A stretch of DNA of 64,000 nt from Verrucomicrobiales bacterium. GTDB taxonomy: Bacteria > Verrucomicrobiota > Verrucomicrobiia > Verrucomicrobiales > DEV007. Below the pieces are notes generated by a model that made no database searches, had not been told where the DNA came from, and worked only from the letters and a program-made list of their open reading frames with translations. The first letter of the stretch is position 1, and each line of letters begins with the position of its first letter. The translations under genes were made by a program, and so were the position numbers. The stretch is taken from NCBI GenBank assembly GCA_002698785.1, contig PAAG01000019.1:248001-312000 (forward strand). The letters run 5' to 3'. Shown piece after piece: positions 18,219 through 26,535 of this stretch.

Positions 18219-18767
18219 ATGGACAACATCATCCACGATCTAAAGACAGAAAGGCAGAATGTTTCTTCTGGCCTTCCTGCTGCTTTCAAGCTGGTTCCGA
18301 TCCTTTTCTATTTGAGTGCCGCTGCTTCACTGATACTGAGCGGCTTCTTTTATCTGAGTATCAAATCGCACGAGGCATCTCAGCAGCAGATGCAACTACG
18401 GGTTAGCCAGGCAACCGCCGAGAAGAACGAGTACGTCGCACGTCAGAACACGATCGTCGACAAGTCAAAAAGAGCTGAGGGCATTGCGAAATGGCTCGAA
18501 GGCAGCCACCCACTCCAGCCCGTTACGGTTGCGATCGGTCGGAGTATGGGAAAGGACACCACCATCGCCGAGTTGAATTTGAATCGGAACCCTGAGATTC
18601 CGGCTCACACATTTCTTCAATTGAAGATAGACGGCGGCGGAAGCGAACAGGTTGAAGACACCCTCAATTCGATCAACGCACTCAACTATCAAACCTATTC
18701 TGCACAGCAGGTGAAGGGAAGAAACTCCACGGACTTCCAGGCCACTCTGATCTTTGCAGGTAATTAA
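18219..18767 (+). CDS. PilN-like inner-membrane assembly protein
   Basis: This 182-residue protein has one transmembrane helix at about residues 28-48 (FKLVPILFYLSAAASLILSG). A periplasmic coiled coil follows (SQQQMQLRVSQATAEKNEYV), then a small alpha/beta domain (TIAELNLNRNP, FLQLKIDGGGSEQVEDTLNS). That is the PilN/GspL-C topology: a short cytoplasmic tail, one helix, a coiled coil and a ferredoxin-like domain. The cytoplasmic tail is about 27 residues, long enough to contact a PilM-like partner, though I could not spot the canonical INLLP motif. Function is inferred from topology and gene order. Confidence 0.6.
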   Translation: MDNIIHDLKTERQNVSSGLPAAFKLVPILFYLSAAASLILSGFFYLSIKSHEASQQQMQLRVSQATAEKNEYVARQNTIVDKSKRAEGIAKWLEGSHPLQPVTVAIGRSMGKDTTIAELNLNRNPEIPAHTFLQLKIDGGGSEQVEDTLNSINALNYQTYSAQQVKGRNSTDFQATLIFAGN

Positions 18768-18787
18768 TTCCTCTCGCCTCTAACACC

Positions 18788-19324
18788 ATGACAAATCACA
18801 AAACAGCCAGCATTATTCTGATCGTGCTCATCGCCGGCATGCTGTATGGCGTAAACCAACTTCGCAACGTGGCTTCCACCAAAGCGCAGGAAGCGGAGAC
18901 ATCACGGACAGAAGCGGACACTGCGGAGCAACAAGCGCAACTAGCCCAGATCCAGCTCAAAACTATCGAATCTAAAACCGCCCAACTCCGAAGTGTCTTC
19001 GAAGAGTGGGAACCTCACTTCAAGAATTGCAAGACGCCTCAGGACGCCGAACAAAAAATCGCCGAGGTCATCCGCGAGGGTGATGTGTTTTTGATCTCCC
19101 AGAAATTCGATTCTCGTGATCTCGATAAAGAAGCGCTCGTATCAAAGGCCGTAGTCGCTGACCTGATTGTCGAAGACGAGTACTCCAAAACGCTGAACTG
19201 GCTCGGGCGCCTCGAAGAGTCTCTCCCAAGTTGCCGCATCACCAAGTGCAATCTCACCCGTGGGGATCGAGGCAACAATATCCACCTCGAACTCCAGGTG
19301 CAAATCCCCGTAGTGGAAGGATAA
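18788..19324 (+). CDS. PilO-like inner-membrane assembly protein
   Basis: The 178-residue product has a transmembrane helix close to the N-terminus (ASIILIVLIAGMLYGVNQL, residues ~6-24). A long Glu/Gln/Ala coiled coil covers ~30-75, and a small C-terminal domain ends in a beta-rich stretch (GNNIHLELQVQIPVVEG). This matches PilO/GspM, which pairs with PilN in the periplasm. The C-terminal domain also resembles the fold of the Akkermansia pilus-associated protein Amuc_1100, which has a similar size class and context; I cannot test that by eye. It sits between the PilN-like and PilP-like genes, about 20 bases from each. Confidence 0.58.
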   Translation: MTNHKTASIILIVLIAGMLYGVNQLRNVASTKAQEAETSRTEADTAEQQAQLAQIQLKTIESKTAQLRSVFEEWEPHFKNCKTPQDAEQKIAEVIREGDVFLISQKFDSRDLDKEALVSKAVVADLIVEDEYSKTLNWLGRLEESLPSCRITKCNLTRGDRGNNIHLELQVQIPVVEG

Positions 19325-19342
19325 CAAACCATCTTCCTAACA

Positions 19343-20038
19343 ATGAAAACATTTTACATTGCAATTCTGACTGTCATTGGAGCAATTCTCCTATCGGTCA
19401 CCTCCCCGTTATTCGGACAGACCGCACCAGAACCCGGAGCTGCAGTTTCCGCGGTTGCACCGATAACCAATTACACACCGAGCAGGGAAATCGGGATGCG
19501 TCCGGAAGACAAGCGCTCCCTAAGCTTAAAAGTGAACGAGCGCAATCCCTACGCGAAGCGTTCTGCCAAAGAGGAAGCTGAACTGGAAGGAACCGAGAAC
19601 GAAGAAGAGCTTCGTCTTCGTGACATGTTGAGCAGCCTCAGTGTCACAGGTAGAAGCCGTGGTCCAAATGGCCTGCGAGTTCTTCTTGGAGACATCATTC
19701 TGGAAAGAGGAAAAGTCCTTCCTCAATTGATCGTCGACCAATCCGAGCAACTGCAGGTGATAGAAGTCAATGAAGACACCGTCATCCTGGGGTGGCTCGA
19801 CATAGAAACAGGAGAGCTAACCGGAAAGACCACCCAGGTAGCCTACGACCTGAGTCCCAGCATTGCCTATGCGCTGCACGGCCAGTCCGCAGGGGAAGTC
19901 TCAAAAGACGGAAAGACGGCTGAACGGCGAATGGGTGTCTTGAGGATTGGTCAGGATAGAAAGCGCTTTGAGTCTGAAATGGCAGCGAAAGATCCATCGA
20001 AGAAGGTACCTCAGGAGGTTTACCAAGCCGGTCAGTAA
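19343..20038 (+). CDS. PilP/GspC-like periplasmic assembly protein
   Basis: The 231-residue protein starts with a signal sequence or membrane anchor (MKTFYIAILTVIGAILLSVT, then PLFGQ). A disordered segment precedes ERNPYA, which resembles the short conserved motif at the start of PilP. A beta-rich segment at about residues 95-165 (LSVTGRSRGPNGLRVLLGDI, LQVIEVNEDTVILGWL) has the alternating pattern of the PilP/GspC homology-region domain, which docks onto the N0 domain of the secretin. It would therefore link the inner-membrane complex to the outer-membrane channel at 12208. The charged C-terminal tail has no evident motif. Confidence 0.58.
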   Translation: MKTFYIAILTVIGAILLSVTSPLFGQTAPEPGAAVSAVAPITNYTPSREIGMRPEDKRSLSLKVNERNPYAKRSAKEEAELEGTENEEELRLRDMLSSLSVTGRSRGPNGLRVLLGDIILERGKVLPQLIVDQSEQLQVIEVNEDTVILGWLDIETGELTGKTTQVAYDLSPSIAYALHGQSAGEVSKDGKTAERRMGVLRIGQDRKRFESEMAAKDPSKKVPQEVYQAGQ

Positions 20039-20053
20039 TCTGACCTCTCTATC

Positions 20054-20995
20054 ATGACCATGAACAACAGGGAAAGCAGATCTGAACGCGGATGGACATT
20101 CGTGGAGATGCTTGTCGCCATCGCGATTTCCGCCGTGTTTCTCGGAGCGGCTACCCTGGTCATGGCCAGTATCTCAGTAAATTCAAAGCGTCTCACATCT
20201 GTCGTAGAAGTGGACATTGGTAGCTCCACAAAACTGAACTTCTACGGACAAGCCGGCAATACTCTCCGGGTCAACTCTTCTCCCAACTACGGTAAAGCTG
20301 CCCGCTTCGAGGAATTTCGCGATCTCATCCTCGACGATGCGTATCGCAGCTTTGGAGTTTACTGCCTCCCTCGCCAGTTGAACAACTCCATTCGCCCCGA
20401 GTTTCTCCGGTTCGAAGCCGGTGACGCAGGAAGCACATCGCCACTCCCCCGCCTCGATACCCCGGAGGCATTTCGCTCTTTCCTTGCTGATGTCGAGCCG
20501 ACCTCTGCCGGAATTTACGACACAGCGATTCGCAATGTTCCTGATCAGGATCGCCCGAACACCTCGATCTACATGCTCTCAAATGCATCGGAAGAAGGGT
20601 ATGTGAGAGTTCACGCCATCTACGAAATCGACCTGGTTCCTTCATCGAGCCCCTACGGCACCTATGCCTCTGTCCGTCGATACAAGAATGGATCCCTGAC
20701 ACATTATTATGATGTCTTTTACCCCTCGGGATCGGGAGATGCCTTCCACCCTGTATTTGTAGCGTTTGAAAGATCATCACGCCTGGCAGTGAACGAAGGC
20801 ACAGCCATCGACCGCTTCAAAGTATCAGATGGAAATCCATTTTATCTACTGTGGCTCCCCGACCCTGCCATAAACCCCTATCAACTCGCCAACTGGACTG
20901 CCTCCGATCCGGCTAGCTCCCCGAGGGCAGCCTATGAGCAGATGTCCGGAAAGACATCGATGGTGATCGCCATTCCGATGTTTCCCAATCTCTGA
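20054..20995 (+). CDS. PilW/GspJ-like minor prepilin
   Basis: The 313-residue product carries a prepilin signal (SERG|WTFVEMLVAIAISAVFLG) with Glu at +5 after cleavage. A variable pilin head of about 270 residues follows. Its size, and its place next to a Glu5-less GspK-like protein and a GspI/PilV-like protein, match the J-K-I minor pilin trio that primes pilus assembly in type II secretion and type IV pilus systems. A second ATG at 20060 would shorten it by two residues only. No ribosome-binding site is visible. Confidence 0.75.
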   Translation: MTMNNRESRSERGWTFVEMLVAIAISAVFLGAATLVMASISVNSKRLTSVVEVDIGSSTKLNFYGQAGNTLRVNSSPNYGKAARFEEFRDLILDDAYRSFGVYCLPRQLNNSIRPEFLRFEAGDAGSTSPLPRLDTPEAFRSFLADVEPTSAGIYDTAIRNVPDQDRPNTSIYMLSNASEEGYVRVHAIYEIDLVPSSSPYGTYASVRRYKNGSLTHYYDVFYPSGSGDAFHPVFVAFERSSRLAVNEGTAIDRFKVSDGNPFYLLWLPDPAINPYQLANWTASDPASSPRAAYEQMSGKTSMVIAIPMFPNL

Positions 20996-21002
20996 CTTTC
21001 AC

Positions 21003-22673
21003 ATGAAACGTTTTACTCCAGGTCCATTCTTTGACCGCTGGCAGCGAGGGAGCGTCCTCGTTCTCAGCATGGTTCTGGCGGCACTGGGAACGATCGGAGT
21101 TGCCGCGTGGATTTCTCTTCTGGATGCGCGGAGCCATCAGGTTGAGCAGAACTTCGAAGCAATCAAACGTCGAGTCGTTTACAATAACAGCCGGGCACTC
21201 GCATACCGAGCCATGTATGCGAACTACCTTCACGCTAGTCAGGGGCTCGCATCCGATACCACCTTTTCCCTGCCGAGCGGAAACGGCGAGGCCACGATCC
21301 GTGCTTTCTCACCAGTTCCTCTCAGCAACGAGTCGTCGGTACGGAATTCGTGCAATGGAGCTGTCCCTTTCCGAAGCTTTTCCACAGATGTTACTGTCGA
21401 CCTGACGGATGGAGTCGGCAGTTATTCGTGGCAATACCAGCTTCGAAATTACAATCCCGTCCTCGGGGGCGAACTCCTGTCGATCCACCCACCAGTGGAT
21501 TACGATGCATCGGATAGCCTTACTTCTGGCTCCATAACGGTGAAGGGCCGAGCTGCGTTCTGGGATGCTGCCGCAAAAGACCTAGCACCCGGACTGCGAG
21601 CCGACCAGTTTCTTCTACCGAACGATATTGTAAATTCGACCACTTTCTCAAATAGCAGTGGCGCTTCCGTCCTGCCTTTGAATTATCCCATCCCCCTCCA
21701 GACAACTGGGTTTGTCAGCACCACGCCAGCCTATCAGGGACAGCTCGACATCACATCGAGTGCTGGCAATTCCCACAACGCGAACGCTACCCGGCTCACT
21801 GCCACAGGAAACAGCTTTTCTCTAAAAGGAACCACGGCAGACGCGAGAGGACCTGGCCCCTCAACACAAGCCGACGGGCCTGACGATGCCACACTTGAGA
21901 TCGCTGTTGCTACTCAGGATACCGCGACATTGATGACAACCCTGCCATCCTATTATCCTCTTTCCTCGCGCATCCTGCAGGCAGTCGCTGCAAAAACTTC
22001 TCCTACACCTTTTACCGAGGACGAGATCTACACCATTTTCTCCGACCATATTCCTATTCCAAATGATGCGTTAACTGCGCTGACCGGCACCCACCAAGCG
22101 CGAATCGGCTCACGGACGGATGAACTCCACCAGGCAAATGGAACGTGGGTGTCCTCTGATGGTAATGGTGTTGTCAGGGTCTTCCTAGAAGAATCAGACC
22201 TTCCCCATTTGATCCTCGATGAGACGAGCGAACTCCAACTTTTCGGGCAGGCGGACAACTCTGCTGCATCCGCTGCTGCTGCCCTCGATCCCATCGGGAT
22301 TGTGGTGGCCAATTCGTCTGGGTTCGGCCTGAATGCCGTCAGCCTTAAAGAACAGAACCTACGGCGGCTCTTTCTCTCGATCTCGACTGAACCCATTCCA
22401 ACACCCTCTCCAGGCACCTATACCTATTTTCCATCGTTCGTATTCAGTGGCTCGCTTCCTTTTCCAAAATGGGCAGTCATCATGGACCTCCAGAATACAG
22501 GAGCCCGCATCGATTCCTCGCCAGTAGCCGGAGTGACGCTCGTCGGAGGTATCCGTGCAAACCGGAAAGTCGAAGTGACGAGTGGCACCCTCACAATCGA
22601 ACGCCAGTACAATTTTACTAACTACGAAACCCTCTTGAGCCGGAACGCATGGATCGAGGCTTACCGTCAGTAA
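21003..22673 (+). CDS. PilX/GspK-like minor prepilin
   Basis: The 556-residue protein has a prepilin-like N-terminus (WQRG|SVLVLSMVLAALGTIGVAAW) in which position +5 is Leu rather than Glu, a feature of GspK, the tip pseudopilin. The helix continues as a polar stretch (DARSHQVEQNFEAIKRRV), then a large Ser/Thr-rich, beta-rich domain. The C-terminus has a segment (GVTLVGGIRANRKVEVTSG) that reads like beta-helix or polymer-type repeats. It lies between the GspJ-like and GspI-like genes with 7-base gaps. Its surface domain is much larger than typical PilX and could be exposed at the pilus tip. Confidence 0.68.
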   Translation: MKRFTPGPFFDRWQRGSVLVLSMVLAALGTIGVAAWISLLDARSHQVEQNFEAIKRRVVYNNSRALAYRAMYANYLHASQGLASDTTFSLPSGNGEATIRAFSPVPLSNESSVRNSCNGAVPFRSFSTDVTVDLTDGVGSYSWQYQLRNYNPVLGGELLSIHPPVDYDASDSLTSGSITVKGRAAFWDAAAKDLAPGLRADQFLLPNDIVNSTTFSNSSGASVLPLNYPIPLQTTGFVSTTPAYQGQLDITSSAGNSHNANATRLTATGNSFSLKGTTADARGPGPSTQADGPDDATLEIAVATQDTATLMTTLPSYYPLSSRILQAVAAKTSPTPFTEDEIYTIFSDHIPIPNDALTALTGTHQARIGSRTDELHQANGTWVSSDGNGVVRVFLEESDLPHLILDETSELQLFGQADNSAASAAAALDPIGIVVANSSGFGLNAVSLKEQNLRRLFLSISTEPIPTPSPGTYTYFPSFVFSGSLPFPKWAVIMDLQNTGARIDSSPVAGVTLVGGIRANRKVEVTSGTLTIERQYNFTNYETLLSRNAWIEAYRQ

Positions 22674-22680
22674 AAACGAC

Positions 22681-23169
22681 ATGAAACGTTTCCAGAACTC
22701 TCAGATAAAGGTTGGTGCCTACTCTTTGATCGAGGCACTGGTGGCCAGTTCTGTTTTGCTGATTGGTATCTCGGCTGCGGCTTCACTTTCTCTTTCTATG
22801 GTAACCCAGGAAGAGATCAACGAGCGTTCCGTGCAGGTTTTCAACTATCTCGACAACGCCGCAAGACTTTATCAACTCGGCGTCGATGCATCGGACATTC
22901 CCGGACTACTTCCCCCGGAGCCACTCGTGACATCACTGACATTTACCCCGGGAACAGAAACCGTTTCAGGGATCGGAACAGTGCCGGTCACAACGATCGA
23001 GATGACCTACAGGCCATCGGGGGCCACCTCCGGGAACAGCTCCAGCACACTCGATTGGGTCGGCGGCGATAAGGACACTACTCGCACGGAGAGTGTCGTG
23101 GTCCTTCGCACCGAGACCCATCTCGACGGTCCCCTGCCTCGTGTCAACTACGTGAAGAATAATCCCTGA
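22681..23169 (+). CDS. PilV/GspI-like minor prepilin
   Basis: This 162-residue prepilin has the segment KVGA|YSLIEALVASSVLLIGI. If Glu is at +5, cleavage falls after Ala rather than Gly. The IEALVASSVL sequence is characteristic of PilV/GspI-type minor pilins. The short head is Thr/Ser-rich. It is the third member of the J-K-I-like trio and sits 39 bases before the platform protein PilC. Confidence 0.75.
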   Translation: MKRFQNSQIKVGAYSLIEALVASSVLLIGISAAASLSLSMVTQEEINERSVQVFNYLDNAARLYQLGVDASDIPGLLPPEPLVTSLTFTPGTETVSGIGTVPVTTIEMTYRPSGATSGNSSSTLDWVGGDKDTTRTESVVVLRTETHLDGPLPRVNYVKNNP

Positions 23170-23208
23170 CACCTTTCCACTCTTTTTGCACTCCATCCCC
23201 ACCCTGCC

Positions 23209-24435
23209 ATGTTGAAGAAAGTTTCTCTCACCAACGTTCATACAGGCCGAAAGTCCATCTCCGTCGTCGATACAGGTACTGACGAAAAAGCATTGGTCGG
23301 TGCAGGCAAGACAACAGTCGAGACTGCCGAGGTTAATGATATCAACGGACTGGATGAAACGATCCACCGCCTGACGACCAAGAAGAACAGTCAGGAAGAC
23401 AAAGTGGCTTTGTTCAATGGCCTGGCAAAGTGTTTTGATCGGAACATTCCCATCATCAAGAGCTTTCACCTGCAGGCCAACCGTGTGAAAACTCCACAGT
23501 TTCGCGGTCTCGTTGCCGATGTCGCGGACGATCTGTCTCAAGGGGAGAAGATCAGTGACGCCATGGAGAAGAAGTCGGATGTCTTCACGCCCGACATTGT
23601 CGCCCTGATCCGAGCTGGCGAAGAGTCCGGAAGACTCCCCGAAATCTTTCGGCGTATCGGCAGCAGCCAGAAGAAGACCTCTCGTATTATCAAGAAATTG
23701 AAATCCGGGATGATCTACCCGGCCGTTGTGATCACGTTGGGTATCGGAGTCGTCATTACCATGAGCTTCACGCTCGTCCCCGCAATGACGAAACTGTACG
23801 AGCAGTTAGGATCAAACCTTCCCGCCGCAACGAAGGCTATGAAAGCCTTTTCGGAAATACTGCTCAAACAGCCATGGTTGGTTGCGATACCGATCATTGG
23901 GTTGATCGCTTTCTTCAAAAACTGGGGACGAATCTCCCGGATCCCCAGTGTGCAGGTATTTTTCCTGAAGCTACCGGTAGTCGGAGGATTGGTCAGAAAG
24001 TCAGCTGCGGCGGTCGGTTTCCGCACGCTCGCGCTCCTGATCGAAGCGAATGTTCGTCTCACAACTGCGCTGGAAATTACGGGAGAGACCTCGTGGCATG
24101 TTCACTACAGAACGTTCTTCGACCGAGTGAAGAACCATATTCTCGCTGGTCTTACACTTCCCGACGCCTTTCTTGTCGAATCCCACTGGCTGGGAGATGA
24201 CGGACGGTTGATCTGCGGTCTCATGGAAACCGCTGCCGAAACGGGATCCGGAACAGAGCTTCTCAATGAGATCGCCGAGGACTACGAAGACGAGCTCGAT
24301 ACCGCTGCGAATCAGATCGATAAATTGATCGAACCCATCACCATAGTAATTCTCGGATCGATGGTCGGACTGCTGATCTACGCGATTTATGCTCCCGTTT
24401 TCTCCCTGGGAGATGCACTTCTGAAAAAGAAATAG
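23209..24435 (+). CDS. pilC: PilC/GspF inner-membrane platform protein
   Basis: This 408-residue polytopic protein couples the motor ATPases to pilin extraction. It has the duplicated T2SSF domain: the first at about residues 70-190 (FNGLAKCFDRNIPIIKSFHL, ISDAMEKKSDVFTPDIVALI, AGEESGRLPEIF), the second at about 270-395 (RTLALLIEANVRLTTALEIT, GLMETAAETGSGTELL). Transmembrane helices lie near 175, 225 and 380 (PITIVILGSMVGLLIYAIYA). The first 65 residues are a non-conserved leader typical of PilC. It is the last gene before an AT-rich gap holding the pilin promoter. Confidence 0.94.
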   Translation: MLKKVSLTNVHTGRKSISVVDTGTDEKALVGAGKTTVETAEVNDINGLDETIHRLTTKKNSQEDKVALFNGLAKCFDRNIPIIKSFHLQANRVKTPQFRGLVADVADDLSQGEKISDAMEKKSDVFTPDIVALIRAGEESGRLPEIFRRIGSSQKKTSRIIKKLKSGMIYPAVVITLGIGVVITMSFTLVPAMTKLYEQLGSNLPAATKAMKAFSEILLKQPWLVAIPIIGLIAFFKNWGRISRIPSVQVFFLKLPVVGGLVRKSAAAVGFRTLALLIEANVRLTTALEITGETSWHVHYRTFFDRVKNHILAGLTLPDAFLVESHWLGDDGRLICGLMETAAETGSGTELLNEIAEDYEDELDTAANQIDKLIEPITIVILGSMVGLLIYAIYAPVFSLGDALLKKK

Positions 24436-24502
24436 GCTAAACAGCCATTTTTTCGCACTTCTGCGTGATATTTCTCAGAAAATGAAAAAGTGATAAATCT
24501 CA

Positions 24503-24531
24503 TTGTAATTATGGAGATTATTGATTATATT
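24503..24531 (+). promoter_or_regulatory. Predicted sigma-70 promoter of the pilin genes
   Basis: TTGTAA (24503-24508) and TATATT (24526-24531) are spaced by exactly 17 bases, with -10 matching consensus at five of six positions and -35 at four. Transcription would begin near 24538, giving a leader of about 70 bases before the pilin ATG at 24610. The gap 24436-24609 is markedly more AT-rich than its surroundings and holds no gene. Confidence 0.5.
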
Positions 24532-24609
24532 ATTATTGGGGAACTTCTCTAAGCCGAATCGTTTCTCACAAATTCACATACAACAAACATACCAAGCAAT
24601 AGTCATAGA

Positions 24610-25020
24610 ATGAATAACCTCGTCAAAAAGAAGGCCAAAGGAGGCTTCAGCCTCGTGGAAATGCTCGTGGTGATCGCCGTTATCGGAATCATCGCTGCGA
24701 TCGCAGTTCCGAACATCAGCAAAATTAACGACTCAGCTAAAGATGCTGCCGCTCGTCGTAATGCTCAGAACATCGCATCCGTGTATGCCTCAGCCAATGC
24801 AGCCGGTCACAGTTTCGGAACTGATGTCGATGGGATTATCGCCGCCATCCGTACAGGACATGAGATCGACGATGAAACCAGCCCATTCGATGAAACATTC
24901 TTCGGAGTTCCTGGACTGCCCACAGATACTGCTACTCTCACGGCAATCAAAGGTTATCTCGTATACGAAGACAATACCTTAAAGTATAACGGCGGAGTCA
25001 CAGACCCCAACGCCAAATAA
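24610..25020 (+). CDS. Type IV pilin, probable major subunit
   Basis: This 136-residue class IVa/GspG-like pilin has the segment KAKG|GFSLVEMLVVIAVIGIIAA. It combines Gly at -1, Glu at +5 and a fully hydrophobic helix continuing into AVPNISKINDSAKDAAARRN. It is the only one of the four small pilins here with Gly at the cleavage site. It has its own predicted promoter and is followed by a strong terminator, so it is probably the most highly expressed subunit, which is why I call it major. It has no cysteines, so it lacks the disulfide loop of Neisseria-type pilins. The soluble head is only about 85 residues. Confidence 0.82.
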   Translation: MNNLVKKKAKGGFSLVEMLVVIAVIGIIAAIAVPNISKINDSAKDAAARRNAQNIASVYASANAAGHSFGTDVDGIIAAIRTGHEIDDETSPFDETFFGVPGLPTDTATLTAIKGYLVYEDNTLKYNGGVTDPNAK

Positions 25021-25095
25021 GGCGAACCTCCACCTAGGAGAGGCTCCATTGAGTCGGAGTCGATCATCTCGACTTCCTGTCTCAAACGACTTTCT

Positions 25096-25126
25096 AAATC
25101 GGAGCCCAATACGTGGGCTCCGATTT
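25096..25126 (+). terminator. Perfect-stem terminator after the first pilin gene
   Basis: AAATCGGAGCCC and GGGCTCCGATTT form a perfect 12-base-pair stem with a 7-base loop (AATACGT). The A and T runs at the stem base let it act in either direction. It lies 75 bases after the pilin stop and only 11 bases before the next pilin start, so it likely attenuates read-through and gives the first pilin a higher transcript level than the downstream pilins. Confidence 0.8.
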
Positions 25127-25137
25127 ACTCTAAACAG

Positions 25138-25590
25138 ATGAGCACCTCACCCCGAAACCGCACCAAAGCATTCTCCATGATCGAGATGCTGATCGTGATT
25201 GCGGTAATCGGGATTATGGCCGCCTTGGTCATCTCAGCCTTTTCGAATGTGTCGCAAGACACACGGCGGGTCGTTGCCCGTCAGCAACAGGCTGAAGTTC
25301 AAAACGCAGTCAACGCCTGGGTCAATAGCTACTCACAGTCGAATGGCCTCGAAGCAGCCCGCACTCAATACAACGGTGCAGGTAGCGGAAACAACAGCTC
25401 TGCCCGCCTCGCCATGGTGAAGTCCTATCTTGACGATTCGACTTACTCTCACCTTGCCTCCAACACCTCGGCTGGAGATCAAGACAAGGTAAAGAGCGCC
25501 GCAATGAAGAAGACGGGCCAATACATCGTTCTGAGCGATTGGGCTCAGAACTCCTACCCAAAGGTAGAATTGCTTGAAACCACTCCATGA
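25138..25590 (+). CDS. Type IV pilin-like protein 2
   Basis: The 150-residue prepilin has the segment RTKA|FSMIEMLIVIAVIGIMAALV, with Glu at +5 and Ala at -1. The helix is followed by SNVSQDTRRVVARQQQAEVQ and a polar head containing NGAGSGNNSSAR. It overlaps the next pilin by four bases (ATGA), so the two are coupled. It is probably a minor or alternative pilin in the same fibre; its specific role is not evident. Confidence 0.78.
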   Translation: MSTSPRNRTKAFSMIEMLIVIAVIGIMAALVISAFSNVSQDTRRVVARQQQAEVQNAVNAWVNSYSQSNGLEAARTQYNGAGSGNNSSARLAMVKSYLDDSTYSHLASNTSAGDQDKVKSAAMKKTGQYIVLSDWAQNSYPKVELLETTP

Positions 25591-25991
25591 TCACTTCTTC
25601 CTCGTCTCATTCCACTTACAAAGCATTCTCTCTCGTAGAGGTGCTCGCTGCCGTTGGTATCATCGGCATTATCGCATTCCTCGCAATCCCTAACATTGTA
25701 CAAATCAAACAGGATTCCGAGCGTAACCTCGCCATCTCTCGCGCTGAAGCCGTGAACATGGCAATCGTTTCCTACATTCAGTCGAATGGGAAAGATACTG
25801 TTGCCTCTGGTTGGACCAGTAAATCCAACCAGGAACGCTATGCAGCACTCATTCCCTACCTGTCCTTTGCACCGGCAGCGCTCACTGATTTCACACCCGC
25901 CGGATACACGATCACCCTTCCGGCGGATTTGAACGCACTTACCAAATCTGTTCTGACCGTCAATTCGGACGGCTCCACTATCTCGTACTAG
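25587..25991 (+). CDS. Type IV pilin-like protein 3
   Basis: The 134-residue prepilin has STYKA|FSLVEVLAAVGIIGIIAFL, with Ala at -1 and Glu at +5, then IPNIVQIKQDSERNLAISRA. The head is short and beta-rich (FTPAGYTITLPADLN, VLTVNSDGSTISY). It overlaps the upstream pilin and has no ribosome-binding site of its own. It resembles its neighbours only in the N-terminal helix. Confidence 0.78.
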   Translation: MITSSSSHSTYKAFSLVEVLAAVGIIGIIAFLAIPNIVQIKQDSERNLAISRAEAVNMAIVSYIQSNGKDTVASGWTSKSNQERYAALIPYLSFAPAALTDFTPAGYTITLPADLNALTKSVLTVNSDGSTISY

Positions 25992-26009
25992 TTACTGAAA
26001 TACCTTTCT

Positions 26010-26507
26010 ATGAACCGAAGTCGCTGCAGAAACAAAGCGTTCTCCCTCGTCGAGATGCTGGTTACCATTGCTGTCATCGGAATCCTCGCAGCCATTGCCG
26101 TACCCACCATCGGTAATGTGGTCGAAGGTTCCCGAAGGGGTGTAGCTGAGAACCTGGTTCAGACATTGAACAAGGCCACCAGGGAATTCAGCCATTCGCA
26201 GTGGGATCTTCGAACAAATCCTGTTCCCAGCTCCGGTGGGGACGAAATGTTAGTCCTTCGCACGCTCCAATGGAGAGATCCGGATACCTCGGGTGAACTG
26301 AATCCCAAGGGGCCATTTATGAAGAACGACTGGAATCCTACGACCTCTTCCAGCAACGAAGACTATCGTGCAGAATGGACCGGATCTGTTTGGAAACTGT
26401 TGGAACCAGGGACCGAAGGAGCCGGATTGAAAATCATTTTCGACGGTTCCGACTTGGGAACCACCTACAAGCATGATGACGCATTTACCCCAGTAGGTTC
26501 TCGATAG
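26010..26507 (+). CDS. Type IV pilin-like protein 4
   Basis: The 165-residue prepilin has CRNKA|FSLVEMLVTIAVIGILAAIA, then VPTIGNVVEGSRRGVAENLV, and the helix is closest to that of the first pilin. The head contains a basic and glycine-rich part and ends in TYKHDDAFTPVGSR. It lies 18 bases after pilin 3 and 28 before the extension ATPase gene, so it belongs to the same transcription unit. Confidence 0.78.
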   Translation: MNRSRCRNKAFSLVEMLVTIAVIGILAAIAVPTIGNVVEGSRRGVAENLVQTLNKATREFSHSQWDLRTNPVPSSGGDEMLVLRTLQWRDPDTSGELNPKGPFMKNDWNPTTSSSNEDYRAEWTGSVWKLLEPGTEGAGLKIIFDGSDLGTTYKHDDAFTPVGSR

Positions 26508-26535
26508 TCACCTGCGCATTTCCCCTTCTTCACTT

